Counted from the stretch's first letter, positions 47,022-57,776 are shown. The stretch: 64,000 nt of DNA from Gibbula magus (GCA_936450465.1 OW388301.1:17031523-17095522); one strand, 5' to 3'. A program made the numbers and translations. The notes: generated by a model not told the origin, from the sequence alone.

Positions 47022-47096
47022 TGTGTGATTCGAACCCCGGACCTCTTGATCCAAAGCCGTAGTGTTAACCAATGCGCTCTCCAGACTCTTTCCCCA
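47022..47096 (-). repeat. tRNA-derived SINE head
   Basis: On the minus strand: GTCTGGAGAGCGCATTGG (A-box region), TTAACACTACGGCTTTGGATCAAGAGGTC (anticodon and variable region), GGGGTTCGAATCAC (B box). It is followed by CAGTAGAGAA as in the plus-strand copy at 33350. Mispaired arms and the unrelated downstream body argue for a SINE rather than a working tRNA gene. Confidence 0.65.
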
Positions 47097-47099
47097 TGA

Positions 47100-48360
47100 G
47101 AAGGAGGTGGTGTTTCTTGTGGCTTTAACAAGAAATGAAGCAAATGTTCATCGATTACCAGTTAGAGTATACCATTGGCGTGTTATCTTCCCATCGAAAC
47201 GTTTGGCTGTAGAGTCCTCGTGCTTTAGGAAATTCTTTCCTCAATCCTGTAATGAAATCAATAATTGAAATATCATATTCTAGATTGACATTTGACTTCA
47301 TGATATAATGTTGTGAGCAAGGTACTCTCGCAAGATGATGTAGTTGTACAAAACCCTATTTGGTTTTGTTCATATATATAACGTTAAGTTATATGCAATA
47401 AAATGAAATATTAAAAACGATATGATCCCTAGAGATTCGAATTTAAGTGTGAGGGCGTGGTTGTGCAAGCGGCATCGATGGCATAAATGATGAAGGTATA
47501 GATAAGTTGTTCCAGAATCAGAACAAGATTTGGTACTCCTGAGCTGAAGACCAATATGATTTGGTATGATGGTATGATTAAGCAGGGGTTCGCCTTTTAG
47601 TATGAAGGCCCATATCTCAGAAGGCCCGTTGTCAGAAGACATGTTTGTCAGAAGGCCTGTTAGTCAGAAACATTATTTTGTATTTTAGATGGTAAATAAT
47701 TTTGTTCCGAAAGTTTTATATTCTCTTCACTACTATATTTTCATTTCTTTTGTGACAATTTGAGTCCCTTATTTATAATAACTTCTTCAATTATCTTAAC
47801 TGCTCTTGTCTTTGTAGAGTTGATGCGAAAGATTGCGTTTAACGTCTTGGAGTTTGAGGAGAATCCGCATGTACATTACCGTAATGAGACAGCTAAGTAT
47901 ACGATTATCTAGGGTTTCACTCCATTAAGGACTTGTCCCAAAGTATTGTTAACTTCTGGTATCATCATGATTTCGAATTATTGCCTTGTAAACATTACTT
48001 GTTTATTCTATGTTTATTGCAAATGTGGTAATTAAGTAACGTTAGTTGTTCAATTACCTTTTTCACCTATGTTTTATGTAGTGAAATGTTCAGTTAAATA
48101 TAAATTATTAATATTTGCATAAAATAGGTTTTGGTTAAAAATAAATTCAGCTGATGACTATGATCGGAAGTTCTTAAATCATCTCATTCATAAATACATT
48201 ACAAGGGCTTATTACTGCAGGGACGAGAGGAAGTACTGTGGTAGGAGCTGGTTGTAAACTCACGCTGTCCAAGAATTGTAACCGTCGTCTGACACCCTTA
48301 GACATGTTTAAGTTAACCCTCTTCAACTGACATAGATTTCATTTAGTTTGATAACTTTCT
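47100..48360. other. Receptor intron; no exon recognised
   Basis: The middle third of the lectin domain (WIG...W-W...NW region) should lie between the exons at 48367 and 46113. I found no minus-strand frame with that tryptophan pattern here. AT-rich, with no other gene. Confidence 0.4.
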
Positions 48361-48366
48361 ACTCAC

Positions 48367-48552
48367 CAATATACGCCGTTACACCTTGGAGTTTACCCAG
48401 CAAGAACTTCTCCGTCTCCTTGTCTCTGATTGAAGCCAAGATGGAGCCTTTCGCTTTGCAAGCTCTTCTTGCATCAAGCCAAGATAGTCTACGCATAAAT
48501 CTGCCAATTTCATAACACCGCCCAGAGTAGAACCAAACTCCGTTATCACATT
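48367..48552 (-). CDS. Receptor exon: N-terminal part of a C-type lectin-like domain
   Basis: A 186-base phase-1 exon, ATTTTCAG|AA to ATTG|GTGAGT. It encodes CDNGVWFYSGRCYEIGR, LSWLDARRACKAKGSILA, SIRDKETEKFLLGKL. CxxGW..F...CY, SWxDARRAC and GxxLAxI define the first half of a long-form C-type lectin-like fold, including the extra N-terminal cysteine pair. It is placed between the GCC2/GCC3 modules and the LDLa series, so the lectin domain is part of the receptor ectodomain. Confidence 0.88.
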
Positions 48553-48630
48553 CTGAAAATAAATATACGTTTTAGATCTAAAGGCTATTATATATAAACA
48601 TACCATATGAACATACCATATAAACATACC

Positions 48631-48634
<4 letters not shown>

Positions 48635-48697
<63 letters not shown>
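48635..48697. repeat. (TA)n microsatellite
   Basis: About 60 bases of alternating T and A in a receptor intron, just upstream (in transcript sense) of the lectin exon. A shorter TA tract lies at 49025-49043. Confidence 0.95.
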
Positions 48698-48704
<7 letters not shown>

Positions 48705-49925
48705 GTATAAATTCAAATCAGTTTTCTACATAGTCATGGTGTGTCACTACAACGTTGTTTCATGCTCGTGCAATTTTCAAGTGACTGCTTGGTTTGCTGC
48801 CTGACAGCTGGTTTTGTTGATTGGGTGCTTGGGCTTGTTGGTTGATTGGGGGCATGTGGTTGTGTTTTGGCTATGCGTTTAGCTGTTTCTGAAGCTGTTG
48901 CGTTTTGGGGCTGGTGTTTGTTTTTGGCAGTTTCTTAATAGGAATTTGTTGATGTGCCTACAGGTGTTAACTAGTTCATTGCGTTTGTTGAGGCTGGCCA
49001 TGTTGGGTTTGCAGATTATACTAAATATATATATATACATATATAACAACAGAAACCTGCAAGAGCGCCGGCTTTCATTCGAATACAGTTCGTTATAGGT
49101 GCAAGCAGTAGTAAACAATGAAATGTATGTAAGTAGTGAACCTACATCACACACGTATGGATATGGAGATTGAACTTGTTCTCTAATCCTTTTAGGGGAT
49201 CGTTAAGTTTTTAATATTCACGTTTTTACTTTAATTTGTTATATGGGTAATTTTAACAATAAACAATTTATGACGGGGAATGAAGATTATCTTTCGCTCA
49301 TCATACTAATTAATGACTTCGGAAAAACAATATGTCATTCCCCCTCACTTGTTACTTATTGTCTAGAAATTCGATTAAATACGAGCCTCTTTCTGGCTTC
49401 TCAGCAACAACTCTTTGTATAGAAAGCATAAAACATCAAAGCCTACAAACTGTCGACAATATGCTAATACAGATTTGCTGCAAAGACCCTTGTAAATCAT
49501 GGTAACTTTTGCAGTCATGATTACCAGTCACTTGAGCAATGATATTCTAACATTGTCTTAATTCGAAGAGAAAAATAATGAAGGAAACACTGTTCGTAAG
49601 AGTATTGTTTTAAGTTATCGTTGCTATATTTAAAAAATATAAACATGGTGAAATGTTAGTATCATTTTCCAATAGAATGTACATAACACACTTCTGTCAC
49701 ACTGTGTACATTGTATTTGGATGGACTTAACAACAACAATTAAATTGAAATGATATCAATGTATTTCCACAACGGTGTTGCGGATTTTCTAGCTGCAATA
49801 GTAGCAGTCATGATAAAAGTAAACTAGTTGTTAAAGTAACCTTAAACCCTACTCACCGCACCTCATCTAAAAGGACCTACCGAGAACAACAATATCGCTG
49901 AACAACAATGATATCAATAACTTAC

Positions 49926-50084
49926 TGCAATCCAGCTGAGAAGTCGAACCTAGGACCTCCGTTGTCAGATCGTAGGGACATTGTTCGCATGATTTGGATT
50001 TCTCTTTCATCTGGAAGGTTCCAAGAGGGCAGGGCTTACATGGAACTGCTCCAGATTTAGAGAAACTCCCTTTTGGACATACAT
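49926..50084 (-). CDS. Receptor exon: GCC2/GCC3 (ephrin-receptor-like) cysteine-rich module
   Basis: A 159-base phase-1 exon, GTTCCAG|AT to TGCA|GTAAGT. It encodes VCPKGSFSKSGAVPCKPC, PLGTFQMKEKSKSCEQC, PYDLTTEVLGSTSQLDC. The CPxG(S/T)F...C-x2-C-P-G-F...SC-x2-C...T...GS-S---C pattern is the GCC2/GCC3 module found in ephrin receptors and many lophotrochozoan extracellular proteins. All six cysteines are present. Confidence 0.88.
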
Positions 50085-50353
50085 CTGGAACATGAACCAT
50101 TTGACATTACATTTCTGGAACACCATCATCTGTCTTAACATTCAGCAATTTGTTTTGACACCGTTGTTACTGTTGGTAAGCATTTGAACGTATTTATTAT
50201 TCTTGGAATAGGAAACCATTGAGAAAACATTTCTGAATGGACATTATCTTTGTGGACATTAAACAACTGTTAAAATAATGGTTTGATATCTCTTTGCTCC
50301 AATTTAGACTAAATGACTCGTATTTCATTTACCAGCCAGAATAAATTTCTCTT

Positions 50354-50560
50354 AAGTAGAGGGTAATGTCCGAGTAACTCTCCATTATTGTTAAGGAATG
50401 GAGAGTTACGAGGATAGTACCCTACTTAAATTACACTCAAACTACTGCTCTTTTATCAAAATTGCTTTAAAGTTAAAGAAATTAAATTTCTACTTAAAAA
50501 ATATGATGTGATGTGTAACTCTCCATTACTGAAAAATAATGGAGTGAAAGAACAATAAGA
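50354..50560. repeat. Two related GTAACTCTCCATTA palindromes
   Basis: At 50354-50430, AAGTAGAGGGTAA...GAGTAACTCTCCATT pairs with AATGGAGAGTTAC...TACCCTACTT. About 100 bases on, GTAACTCTCCATTACTGAAAAATAATGGAGTGA (50517-50549 region) repeats the inner hairpin. They are probably small foldback elements in a receptor intron. Confidence 0.7.
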
Positions 50561-50734
50561 TGACGTCACAAGTGTATTTTAAATATAATTCATGTTATAC
50601 TGTCTACATATAAACATTTTATAACATATCTTAGCGGTATGATCTTTTAAATATATTGCCAAAATATCGACTTATCCTTTATTAAGGAATTATTAAGGAA
50701 TAACGCAACAATATAAACAAAGGGATGTAATTAC

Positions 50735-50890
50735 TTCGACACTCTGACTTTGCTACACTTGCCAAATCCACAGTCGTTTTCCCTTGATGACATTTGTCAC
50801 ATGATGTTTGACCCTTGTTTTCTTGATACTCTCCAATAGGACACGACTTACACTTGACACTCTCATAGTACGAACCTTCAGGACACTGAA
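50735..50890 (-). CDS. Receptor exon: GCC2/GCC3 (ephrin-receptor-like) cysteine-rich module
   Basis: A 156-base phase-1 exon, CATCCTCAG|TT to CGAA|GTAATT. It encodes QCPEGSYYESVKCKSC, PIGEYQENKGQTSCDKC, HQGKTTVDLASVAKSEC, a second complete module of the kind at 49926. It is the most 5' receptor exon that I can recognise. The signal peptide and start codon must lie further right or outside the window. Confidence 0.88.
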
Positions 50891-50899
50891 CTGAGGATG

Positions 50900-51900
50900 A
50901 AAGAGAAAGTCGAAAGTGAACAAAGCTATACACCTGCACACCAAAATGCAACTTGTACCCAATCCTTTCAATTGAATGAATATGTTTTAATCAAACAACA
51001 ATTTGTTTTACACCTACATGTGTATCTCCGTGCAAGTATAAAGTAAATCACTGTAACGTCAATACAATTACAGTGACACTGAATCGTAATATATCCATGA
51101 GTAAATAATTATTCTCAAACGTATCCTGTGTTGATGAAATTTGGCATTATGAAAAAGAAAGAAAGGGTCAAATTCAAATTTCATTAATTTTCGAATAAAC
51201 GTTTACATGTCGACTATATAAAACAATTCTTTGTCATGTTCATTGCATGAGTATAAGAGGAAATCTATGATGTATGTTTGACCCAGTTGTTCACTTACTT
51301 AATGTTTCACAGAAGAAAATTAAAATTGTAGTTTAGAAAAATGTACCCCAAAACACTTCAAATAGCTGCCAAAACTGTTACTGTTTACGATGGGGTTTCA
51401 AATCTGTTCAAATGTTATGGAACGCCTCAACAGTATTTTTATAATGCAAAAATGCCAAGTGATCGGTTTTCGCTTTTTTGAGGATGCATCAAAGTTATGT
51501 AAAATTACATGATATTTGCACTGAAATGCATAAATAGGTGAACACACTTTCGTGTGCAGCTGTAGATGAGCTACAAATTTGAGTAAATAAAACAAAATAT
51601 TGCCAATATTGTCACGTCTCTCCTCGTTGGGTTCAAGAATTGTTTTAATACTCAAACGTTTAAAACACATGTAAGTTTTTAGAAATGTGCAGTCATTTTT
51701 GCTTATCTGCAGATATGAAACAAAATATATTATGATTTTCCTGTAATAGCACTACTTTTACTTAACTACACAATTTAGTTAGATCGAGGTTAACATTTAG
51801 TTTCATTGATAACATTGGATAATATTCGGAAGAACGTTAGATTTATGCACTACAAGTCAGGGCAATTGCTACTATTTGGGAATGGAATGAATAGTGCCAA
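50900..51900. other. No gene recognised
   Basis: AT-rich DNA to the 5' side of the most upstream recognised receptor exon. A 90-residue minus-strand frame at 51398-51670 has no recognisable features. The missing 5' receptor exons were not identified here. Confidence 0.4.
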
Positions 51901-51921
51901 GAATTTTTTTTTTATGTTATA

Positions 51922-52030
51922 GGTTGGAGGCGCAGGCGCCTCCAACTGTATACATAGTTGAAATGTCGCCCTATATTACATTTGGATTATTATAAATAAA
52001 CTTTCAAGCAATCATGCTTGGCCTCTCAAT
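51922..52030. repeat. Short interspersed repeat with GC-rich hairpin, copy 2
   Basis: GTTGGAGGCGC (51923-51933) and GCGCCTCCAAC (51936-51946) form the hairpin. The adjoining 80 bases, in reverse complement, match 9540-9630. A poly-T tract borders it on the left. Confidence 0.8.
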
Positions 52031-52635
52031 AGTTTCATGTTGTGTAAATAATGTGCTTCTAAGATGACATACGATTTTTGCCGTGGGCATTCAAACAGGA
52101 GGTAAGTAAATAAATTTGGTAGAACATTATATCCGTTACTTATCATAACATGTTCATGACAAGGGCTCCTATATATCATAATATAGTTTGTTCTCGCTTT
52201 CGAAACACCAAACTAGTCGTAAACATACTGTGGTGAACAGCCATCTATATGATATTACCTAATTACTATTTAATAATCCATGGACAAACAGCAAGCTGAC
52301 TGTGTGGTCAAAGCAAGTAATTATTTCAGTTGGTGTCCGGATGAGATTGAAAATAATCAATTTTATTATGTGACGAGCATTGAAATGTACCAGGATATAT
52401 CAGTGACATAAACCGTCAATCAAGCTACACTGAAAATAACTTATATCTTCACTGCGACCGGTGACTTATATAATTTGACGTCATAAAACAATGGTCTTCT
52501 GTAGCAAATTGACTTATGACGTCAAAGTTTTACTGTTGTGACGGGTCGCTCCTAGCGGCTGCTCGGGGTGAAAACGACCTATTTCGGACGTAAATACAAG
52601 GATAACATCATAAAATAAATAGAATTTCTTTCGAT

Positions 52636-52723
52636 TTTTGACAAATACCATGTTTATCTCATCTCTTGAGGTAGAAAAGTTATTCTATCTCACTCGATGA
52701 AATAAACATGGTATTAGTCAAGA
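52636..52723. repeat. Foldback element, 88 bp
   Basis: TTTTTGACAAATACCATG and TTTATCTCATC on the left pair with GATGAAATAAACATGG and TATTAGTCAAGA on the right: about 27-bp arms with a few mismatches around a 32-base loop. Confidence 0.75.
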
Positions 52724-52975
52724 AAAGACATATATATTTCCTCTATATGTTACCTGAAAAGTATTTCGTTAGATAGAGTTAAATGAAATTGTAATTGTCT
52801 CAATCTGTACCCAAGGACGAGATATATAACTCATGTATTTTGTCAATGGAGAACGGGAAAGCAAAATATGATCAACCTGTTGTGCTAAATATGAACACTT
52901 ATTTGACAATCTTATCACATCATAGAATTAAGTTTTTTTAAATCATATTCTTGAAAATGACAATATAATTAGAAG

Positions 52976-53133
52976 ATAAATAGTTTCATTTGTTCAATTT
53001 CCGGGATTCTTTGTAATTCAACGTAGGCAAATTTAATTTAAAACCGACTTCGTTAGCCGGAGGATTAAACACTTAAATTTGCCTACATTGAATAACAATG
53101 AATCCCGGAAATTTAACAAATGAAACTATTTAT
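52976..53133. mobile_element. Long foldback MITE-like element, 158 bp
   Basis: Left arm ATAAATAGTTTCATTTGTT...TTTCCGGGATTC...GTAGGCAAATTTAA and right arm TTAAATTTGCCTAC...GAATCCCGGAAA...AAATGAAACTATTTAT are about 60 bp each and nearly perfect complements, around a loop of about 35 bases. There is no coding content. High arm identity suggests recent origin. Confidence 0.85.
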
Positions 53134-53447
53134 TGATATTGTAAACCAATCTTTAGTTAAAAGCTATTTTTTCAAGGAACTCTTTGATGTAACGACATCA
53201 GGTGTCGCAGTTCGGTTTTCCAGTCGCGGTTACGAGACACGAGACAACATGGGTTAAGCTATTAGATAATGGGGATGATAGGTATGTCACTTTGAAAATC
53301 AAGAACTGTCAATAAAACACAAAAAACGAATGTATTCAATCATATTTTTATTCACTGACATAGTTAACATTTGTGAAAACTTAATATAATGCTCAAGACA
53401 TTTAAATAAAACATGTCTACTGTGAAAATGACAAGGACAGAAGTGCA

Positions 53448-53812
53448 TTAAATGATACCTTCTCTACCCCCTATCAGCGTACATTGACTGGTCCAATCAA
53501 ACTCCGAAGCTGGCCTTATTTTGATCACATGGCCGACCATCAAATTAACTGATACCATGTTTGAATTTGAAGAGGACCTAGATGAGGCAACAGTGGCAGC
53601 GGCACGAGGTTCGAAACATTGAATTTTGGTCGCCCCGTTTTCGCAATTGGTACTTCCCTGCAAAATGGCCGAGAAACACCGCTTCTGCACACTGCTGGAT
53701 TCGGTGCAGTATGATTTTTAACTTTGGTCATTTTTATGACCAGTGATTTTACAAATTTCCCTATTTTCAATGCCGTTGTAAGATTGAAAACGTACCCGCG
53801 TTGAAAACACAC
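53448..53812. other. Possible minus-strand coding DNA, unassigned
   Basis: Two overlapping minus-strand frames (53448-53690 and 53540-53812) in sequence somewhat richer in GC than its neighbours. One contains a plausible start followed by KVKNHTAPNPAVCRS. No domain is recognised, and it may be non-coding. Confidence 0.2.
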
Positions 53813-53961
53813 CCGCTTGGTACTTTTTCAACGTTGAATTATGACCCAGGGTCACTTTTAAACACCTCGGGTCTTTTTTCAACCTTGAATAATAACCCGA
53901 CTGCTGTTGAAAAATGACCCCTGCACGGATTGAAAAGGTACCCTCGTTGAATAAGTACCCG
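53784..53961. repeat. Irregular TTGAA(N)ACCC array with inverted units
   Basis: TTGAA occurs at 53784, 53801, 53834, 53885, 53907, 53930 and 53947, each followed within about 7-9 bases by ACCC. Complementary units (GGTACTTTTTCAAC, GGTCACTTTTAAAC, GGGTCTTTTTTCAAC) alternate with them. The repeat is neither a simple tandem nor a single hairpin. Confidence 0.7.
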
Positions 53962-53964
53962 GTA

Positions 53965-55080
53965 TGTTATTATACACCCCAAACAGGAAGAGTGCACTGT
54001 GTTTCTGCTTGTTTAAGTGCCAAAATGTTACGGTGGTTAAGGTAATGTAGATGGTTTATAAAATATGCGTTATTTAATTCATTTAATTAACTAATTGCGC
54101 ATTTAAACTGTTTAATATAACGTAGCATTTATAACGTTTGAATGACCTTGACCCTAAACGTAAACAATCACCCCCACTGAAATCTAACTGTCGTTCAGCG
54201 CATAACTACAAACTTTAAAATGATTTAAAACGGGTTAACCTCGGTGTATTTAAATCTGTAAATAATGAAATGTGAAATTTGTTACCAAACATAGCAGGGA
54301 ATATTTGGGAAATATGTTTGTATTTAATGGAACCAAACACCGCGTGCGTCATCATATAATGTCATCTTACCGTTATGCGACACCTATTCTTGGCTTGGAG
54401 CTGTTACTATGGCAGCGGGGTACATGATTTATTTTAACCGTGAACCTGACGGGATACATATTAAAGAAATGTATCGACCGTCAGCCAATAGGAAATTAGT
54501 AACACTATTTTACTGTATTATATATATGCTAATTTTATTAAATGCATAATTTATGCATTTGTTTATTTTATATGTTCATTATAAGATTATTAAACATTTC
54601 ATTTTACACAATCATTTTTCATTTAACGGAGATTATGATTATGTTTATACTTATGTGCTGGGGTTTTTGGAGAACATAACGAAAGAATCAATATATGACT
54701 AAATTTGTTTCTATCGTTGGAGTCCATTATATAAAATATAAAAAATTAACTTTGTATGATGTCTATGTACGCGCACTCGGTCTCTGAGGCACTCCCGTTG
54801 TCCTATGACATGATCTGTTTATATAATGAAGTGTAATTTTCGAATAAATACGGACAGATCTCACAGTTATTCTGTAACATGTTCATACTCTGTAGTCTGA
54901 AGGGGTAGTACATCTGGCAACTCTGTCTCAGTTAACCATTGTTTTAAAGGCCCTGCAGCACGTTTTATGCATAAATTATTTCTCAAATTTGGTATTTATT
55001 ATTGAAGTTCCTACAACATATTGTAACGTTAGAGGATAAACTATCTCGAAACCACGACCTGATCAGCCGTAAGCCTATCA
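53965..55080. other. Non-coding DNA, nothing recognised
   Basis: AT-rich, with short frames only. It lies between the TTGAA/ACCC array and the tandem-core element at 55095. Confidence 0.45.
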
Positions 55081-55094
55081 ATAGACAACGTTTT

Positions 55095-55960
55095 TATCCC
55101 GTTAATACCGTGGGATATAGTCCGTCCGTCCGTCCGTCTGTCCGTCCGTAATCATTTTGTTTCCGGAGCAGAACTCGAAAACCATTTATCATATCTTTCT
55201 GAAACTTCACATATGTATAACACATTTACTGCAGTGGTGCCTTTTGATATTTTCAGATTTTTAAATTTTTTAATTTGTTTTCGTTTCCATAGAAACTTGT
55301 TCAATTTGGACTTTGTCAGAGACAGGTTCGTTTCCTGAGCACAGCTCCAAAACCGTTCATCATATCTTCCTGAAACTTTGCATGTGTATTACCCACTAAC
55401 TGAAGTGGTGCCTTTTGATATTTTCAGATTTCTGAAACATTTATTTTTTTTCGTTTGCATAGAAACTTGTTGAATTTGGAGTTTGTTCCGAGACAGGTTA
55501 GTTTCCGGAGCACAGCTCCAAAACCGTTCATCATATCTACCTGAAACTTTGCATGTGTATTACCCACTAATTGAAGTGGTGCCTTTTGATATTTTCAGAT
55601 TTCTGAAACATTTATTTTTTTTCGTTCCATAGAAACTTGTTGAATTTGGACTTTGTTCCGAGACAGGATCGTTTCCGGAGCACAGCTCAAAAACCGTTCA
55701 TCATATCTTCCTGAAACTTTGCATGTGTATTACCCACTATTTGAAGTGGTGCGTTTTGATATTTTCATAATTTTTTTTCTGTTTCCATAGAAACATGAGA
55801 GGGATGTTGGTTGTTGTTGATTTTGACTGCTTCTGGAGCAGAAGTCTAAAACCCTTAACATACCTGAAACTCAGCATCTGTTATACCCACTAACTGAAGT
55901 ACGGTAGTAGATACACAAGTATCTGTCAAAGATGTGTTTTACAAATTTTGTGGAACCTGT
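55095..55960 (+). mobile_element. Tandem-core element, 171-bp units
   Basis: A TATCCC...GGGATA hairpin (55095-55117) is followed by (GTCC)n and then five core units marked by TTTCCGGAGCACAGCTC or variants at 55160, 55331, 55502, 55672 and (degenerate) about 55830, with spacing 171, 171, 170 and 159. Units share TGAAACTTTGCATGTGTATTACC and GAAGTGGTGCCTTTTGATA. This has the same plan as 16440-17115 in the opposite orientation. Confidence 0.75.
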
Positions 55961-56235
55961 GGGATATGTCATCTTCTGATGACTCTTGTTTCGTTTTGGT
56001 AGAAAGGTAGATTTGTAGGTCTCATTTGATATTTAGGGTTCACACAGCATTAATTAATGATTGTGTAAGGCACTTCAACATGTTTTGGCATATAATATTT
56101 TCTAAAATTTGCCATTTATTATTGAATTTTATGTACTATTATATTGTTACGGTAGAAGGTAAAACATCTCATTACACAACCTGAGTGGCCAGTTTGATGT
56201 GAACACCTTATAAAAGGCCGTACTATGCACATTAT

Positions 56236-57180
56236 TATACCCTCGCCTTGCAGCGTAAGAGGGGTATATAACGTTCATTCTATCTGTCTGTCCGTCCGTC
56301 ACAAAATTTTGCGCATAGCATATCTCTCAAACTATACTATCTCAAGTCATTTTGTGCAGAACTTATCACCCAAACTATACATTCTAGCTACACCAAACTT
56401 CATACACATGTCAACCATGGTGCCTAGATGTGCCTAGATGTCCGTCCGGCCGACCCGAAAGGGGTACTTGTGTTCTGAAATCAACTCCTCCCACAGTTTT
56501 GGACCAATCTTTCTGAAACTTTACATATGCTTTGGATATACATCGGTGATACGCATGTGCTTTTGGGGGGACCGATCAGATGCATATTTTCAGAGTAATG
56601 GCCCTTGACTTAGAGCGCTCAGCTTTCCAACTTCAGACTGACAGGCCCTGTGTTCTGAAATCAACTCCTCCCACAGTTTTGTATCAATCTTTCTGAAACT
56701 TTACGCATTCTTTGGATATACATTGGTGATACACAAGTGCTTTTATGGGACCGATCGGATTAATATTTTCAGAGTAATGGCCCTTGAATTTGAGCGCTCA
56801 GCTTTCCAACTTCAGACTGACAGGCCCTGTGTTCTGAAATCAACTCCTCCCACAGTTTTGGACCAATCTTTCTGAAACTTTACACATGCTTTGGATATAC
56901 GTCGGTGATACGCATGTGCTTTTTTGGGGACCGATTGGATTCATATTTTCAGATTTATTGCCCATAGACTTAGAGCGCTCAGCTTTCCAACTTCAGACTG
57001 ACAGGCCCTGTGTTCTGAAATCAACTCCTCCCACAGTTTTTTATCAATCTTTCTGAAACTTTACACATTCTTGGGATATACATCGGTGATACGCAAGTGC
57101 TTTTTTGAAGCTGATTAATACTTTCAGAGTTATGGCCCTTGAATTTGAGCGCTCAGCTTTCCAATTTCACACTGGCAGTA
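56236..57180 (+). mobile_element. Tandem-core element, 180-bp units
   Basis: Hairpin TATACCCTC (56236-56244) and GAGGGGTATA (56259-56268), a CTGTCCGTCCGTC run, then four units marked by TGTTCTGAAATCAACTCCTC at 56471, 56651, 56830 and 57011 (spacing 180, 179, 181). Each unit contains GAGCGCTCAGCTTTCCAACTT near its end. It is a distinct family from the neighbouring 171-bp units but has the same architecture. Confidence 0.75.
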
Positions 57181-57349
57181 ACTTTTAATTTCTTAGCATT
57201 TGAACATGTTATGTTTTCAATGTCACACAGTGAAGTTATAACCTTTGACCATGTGACCTTGACCTTGATGTAGGATCCATTTTGTGAGAAAATTAACCAT
57301 GGCCATAATTTATTATTGATTGGTGATAGGCCTTCGATACTTGACATGC

Positions 57350-57512
57350 TGATTTATTATTTACTATACCATCGTTGATATTCACTATATGCCCTATTAT
57401 CCCATATGGCTATCTTCGACAAATTATTACACAGTAAGGGAAGAGTTACTCACCTTTCCTGTCCCTATCCCTAGGTGGCCAAGACCCGGATTATCATTCT
57501 TCCTTATGTCGA
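57350..57512 (+). repeat. DIRS left inverted terminal repeat
   Basis: TATTATTTACTATACCATCG, then TTGATATTCACTATATGCCC and onward through GTAAGGGAAGAGTTACTCACC and GGCCAAGACCCGGATTATCAT, matches the reverse complement of the right end (about 63625-63790). Confidence 0.88.
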
Positions 57513-57776
57513 CAAGCTATTCAGACATGTGATGATAGCTCTCCCGTCTTCGACTTGCTAATTGATAGTTGCTAATTAAACTTGTTTTCTCTATTGAGTG
57601 TTATTCTTCTGTGTCGGGTTATCTCTGTAGTCTATTCCTTGCGGAGTAGGCTACTTGGGGTAATTCACTTTTCTGTTTGACTGAGCCGACAGCTAGCTGA
57701 CTCTGTGTCAGTGCAGTTGTCCTTTGCAGCACGTGATTTGCGTGCACGGGCTGCACGGACTGCAGGTGCGTCTCTT

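Noticed and set aside
47022..47096. Functional tRNA gene on the minus strand
   Set aside because: The B box is good, but the acceptor stem and other arms do not pair properly, and similar fragments recur with the same downstream string.
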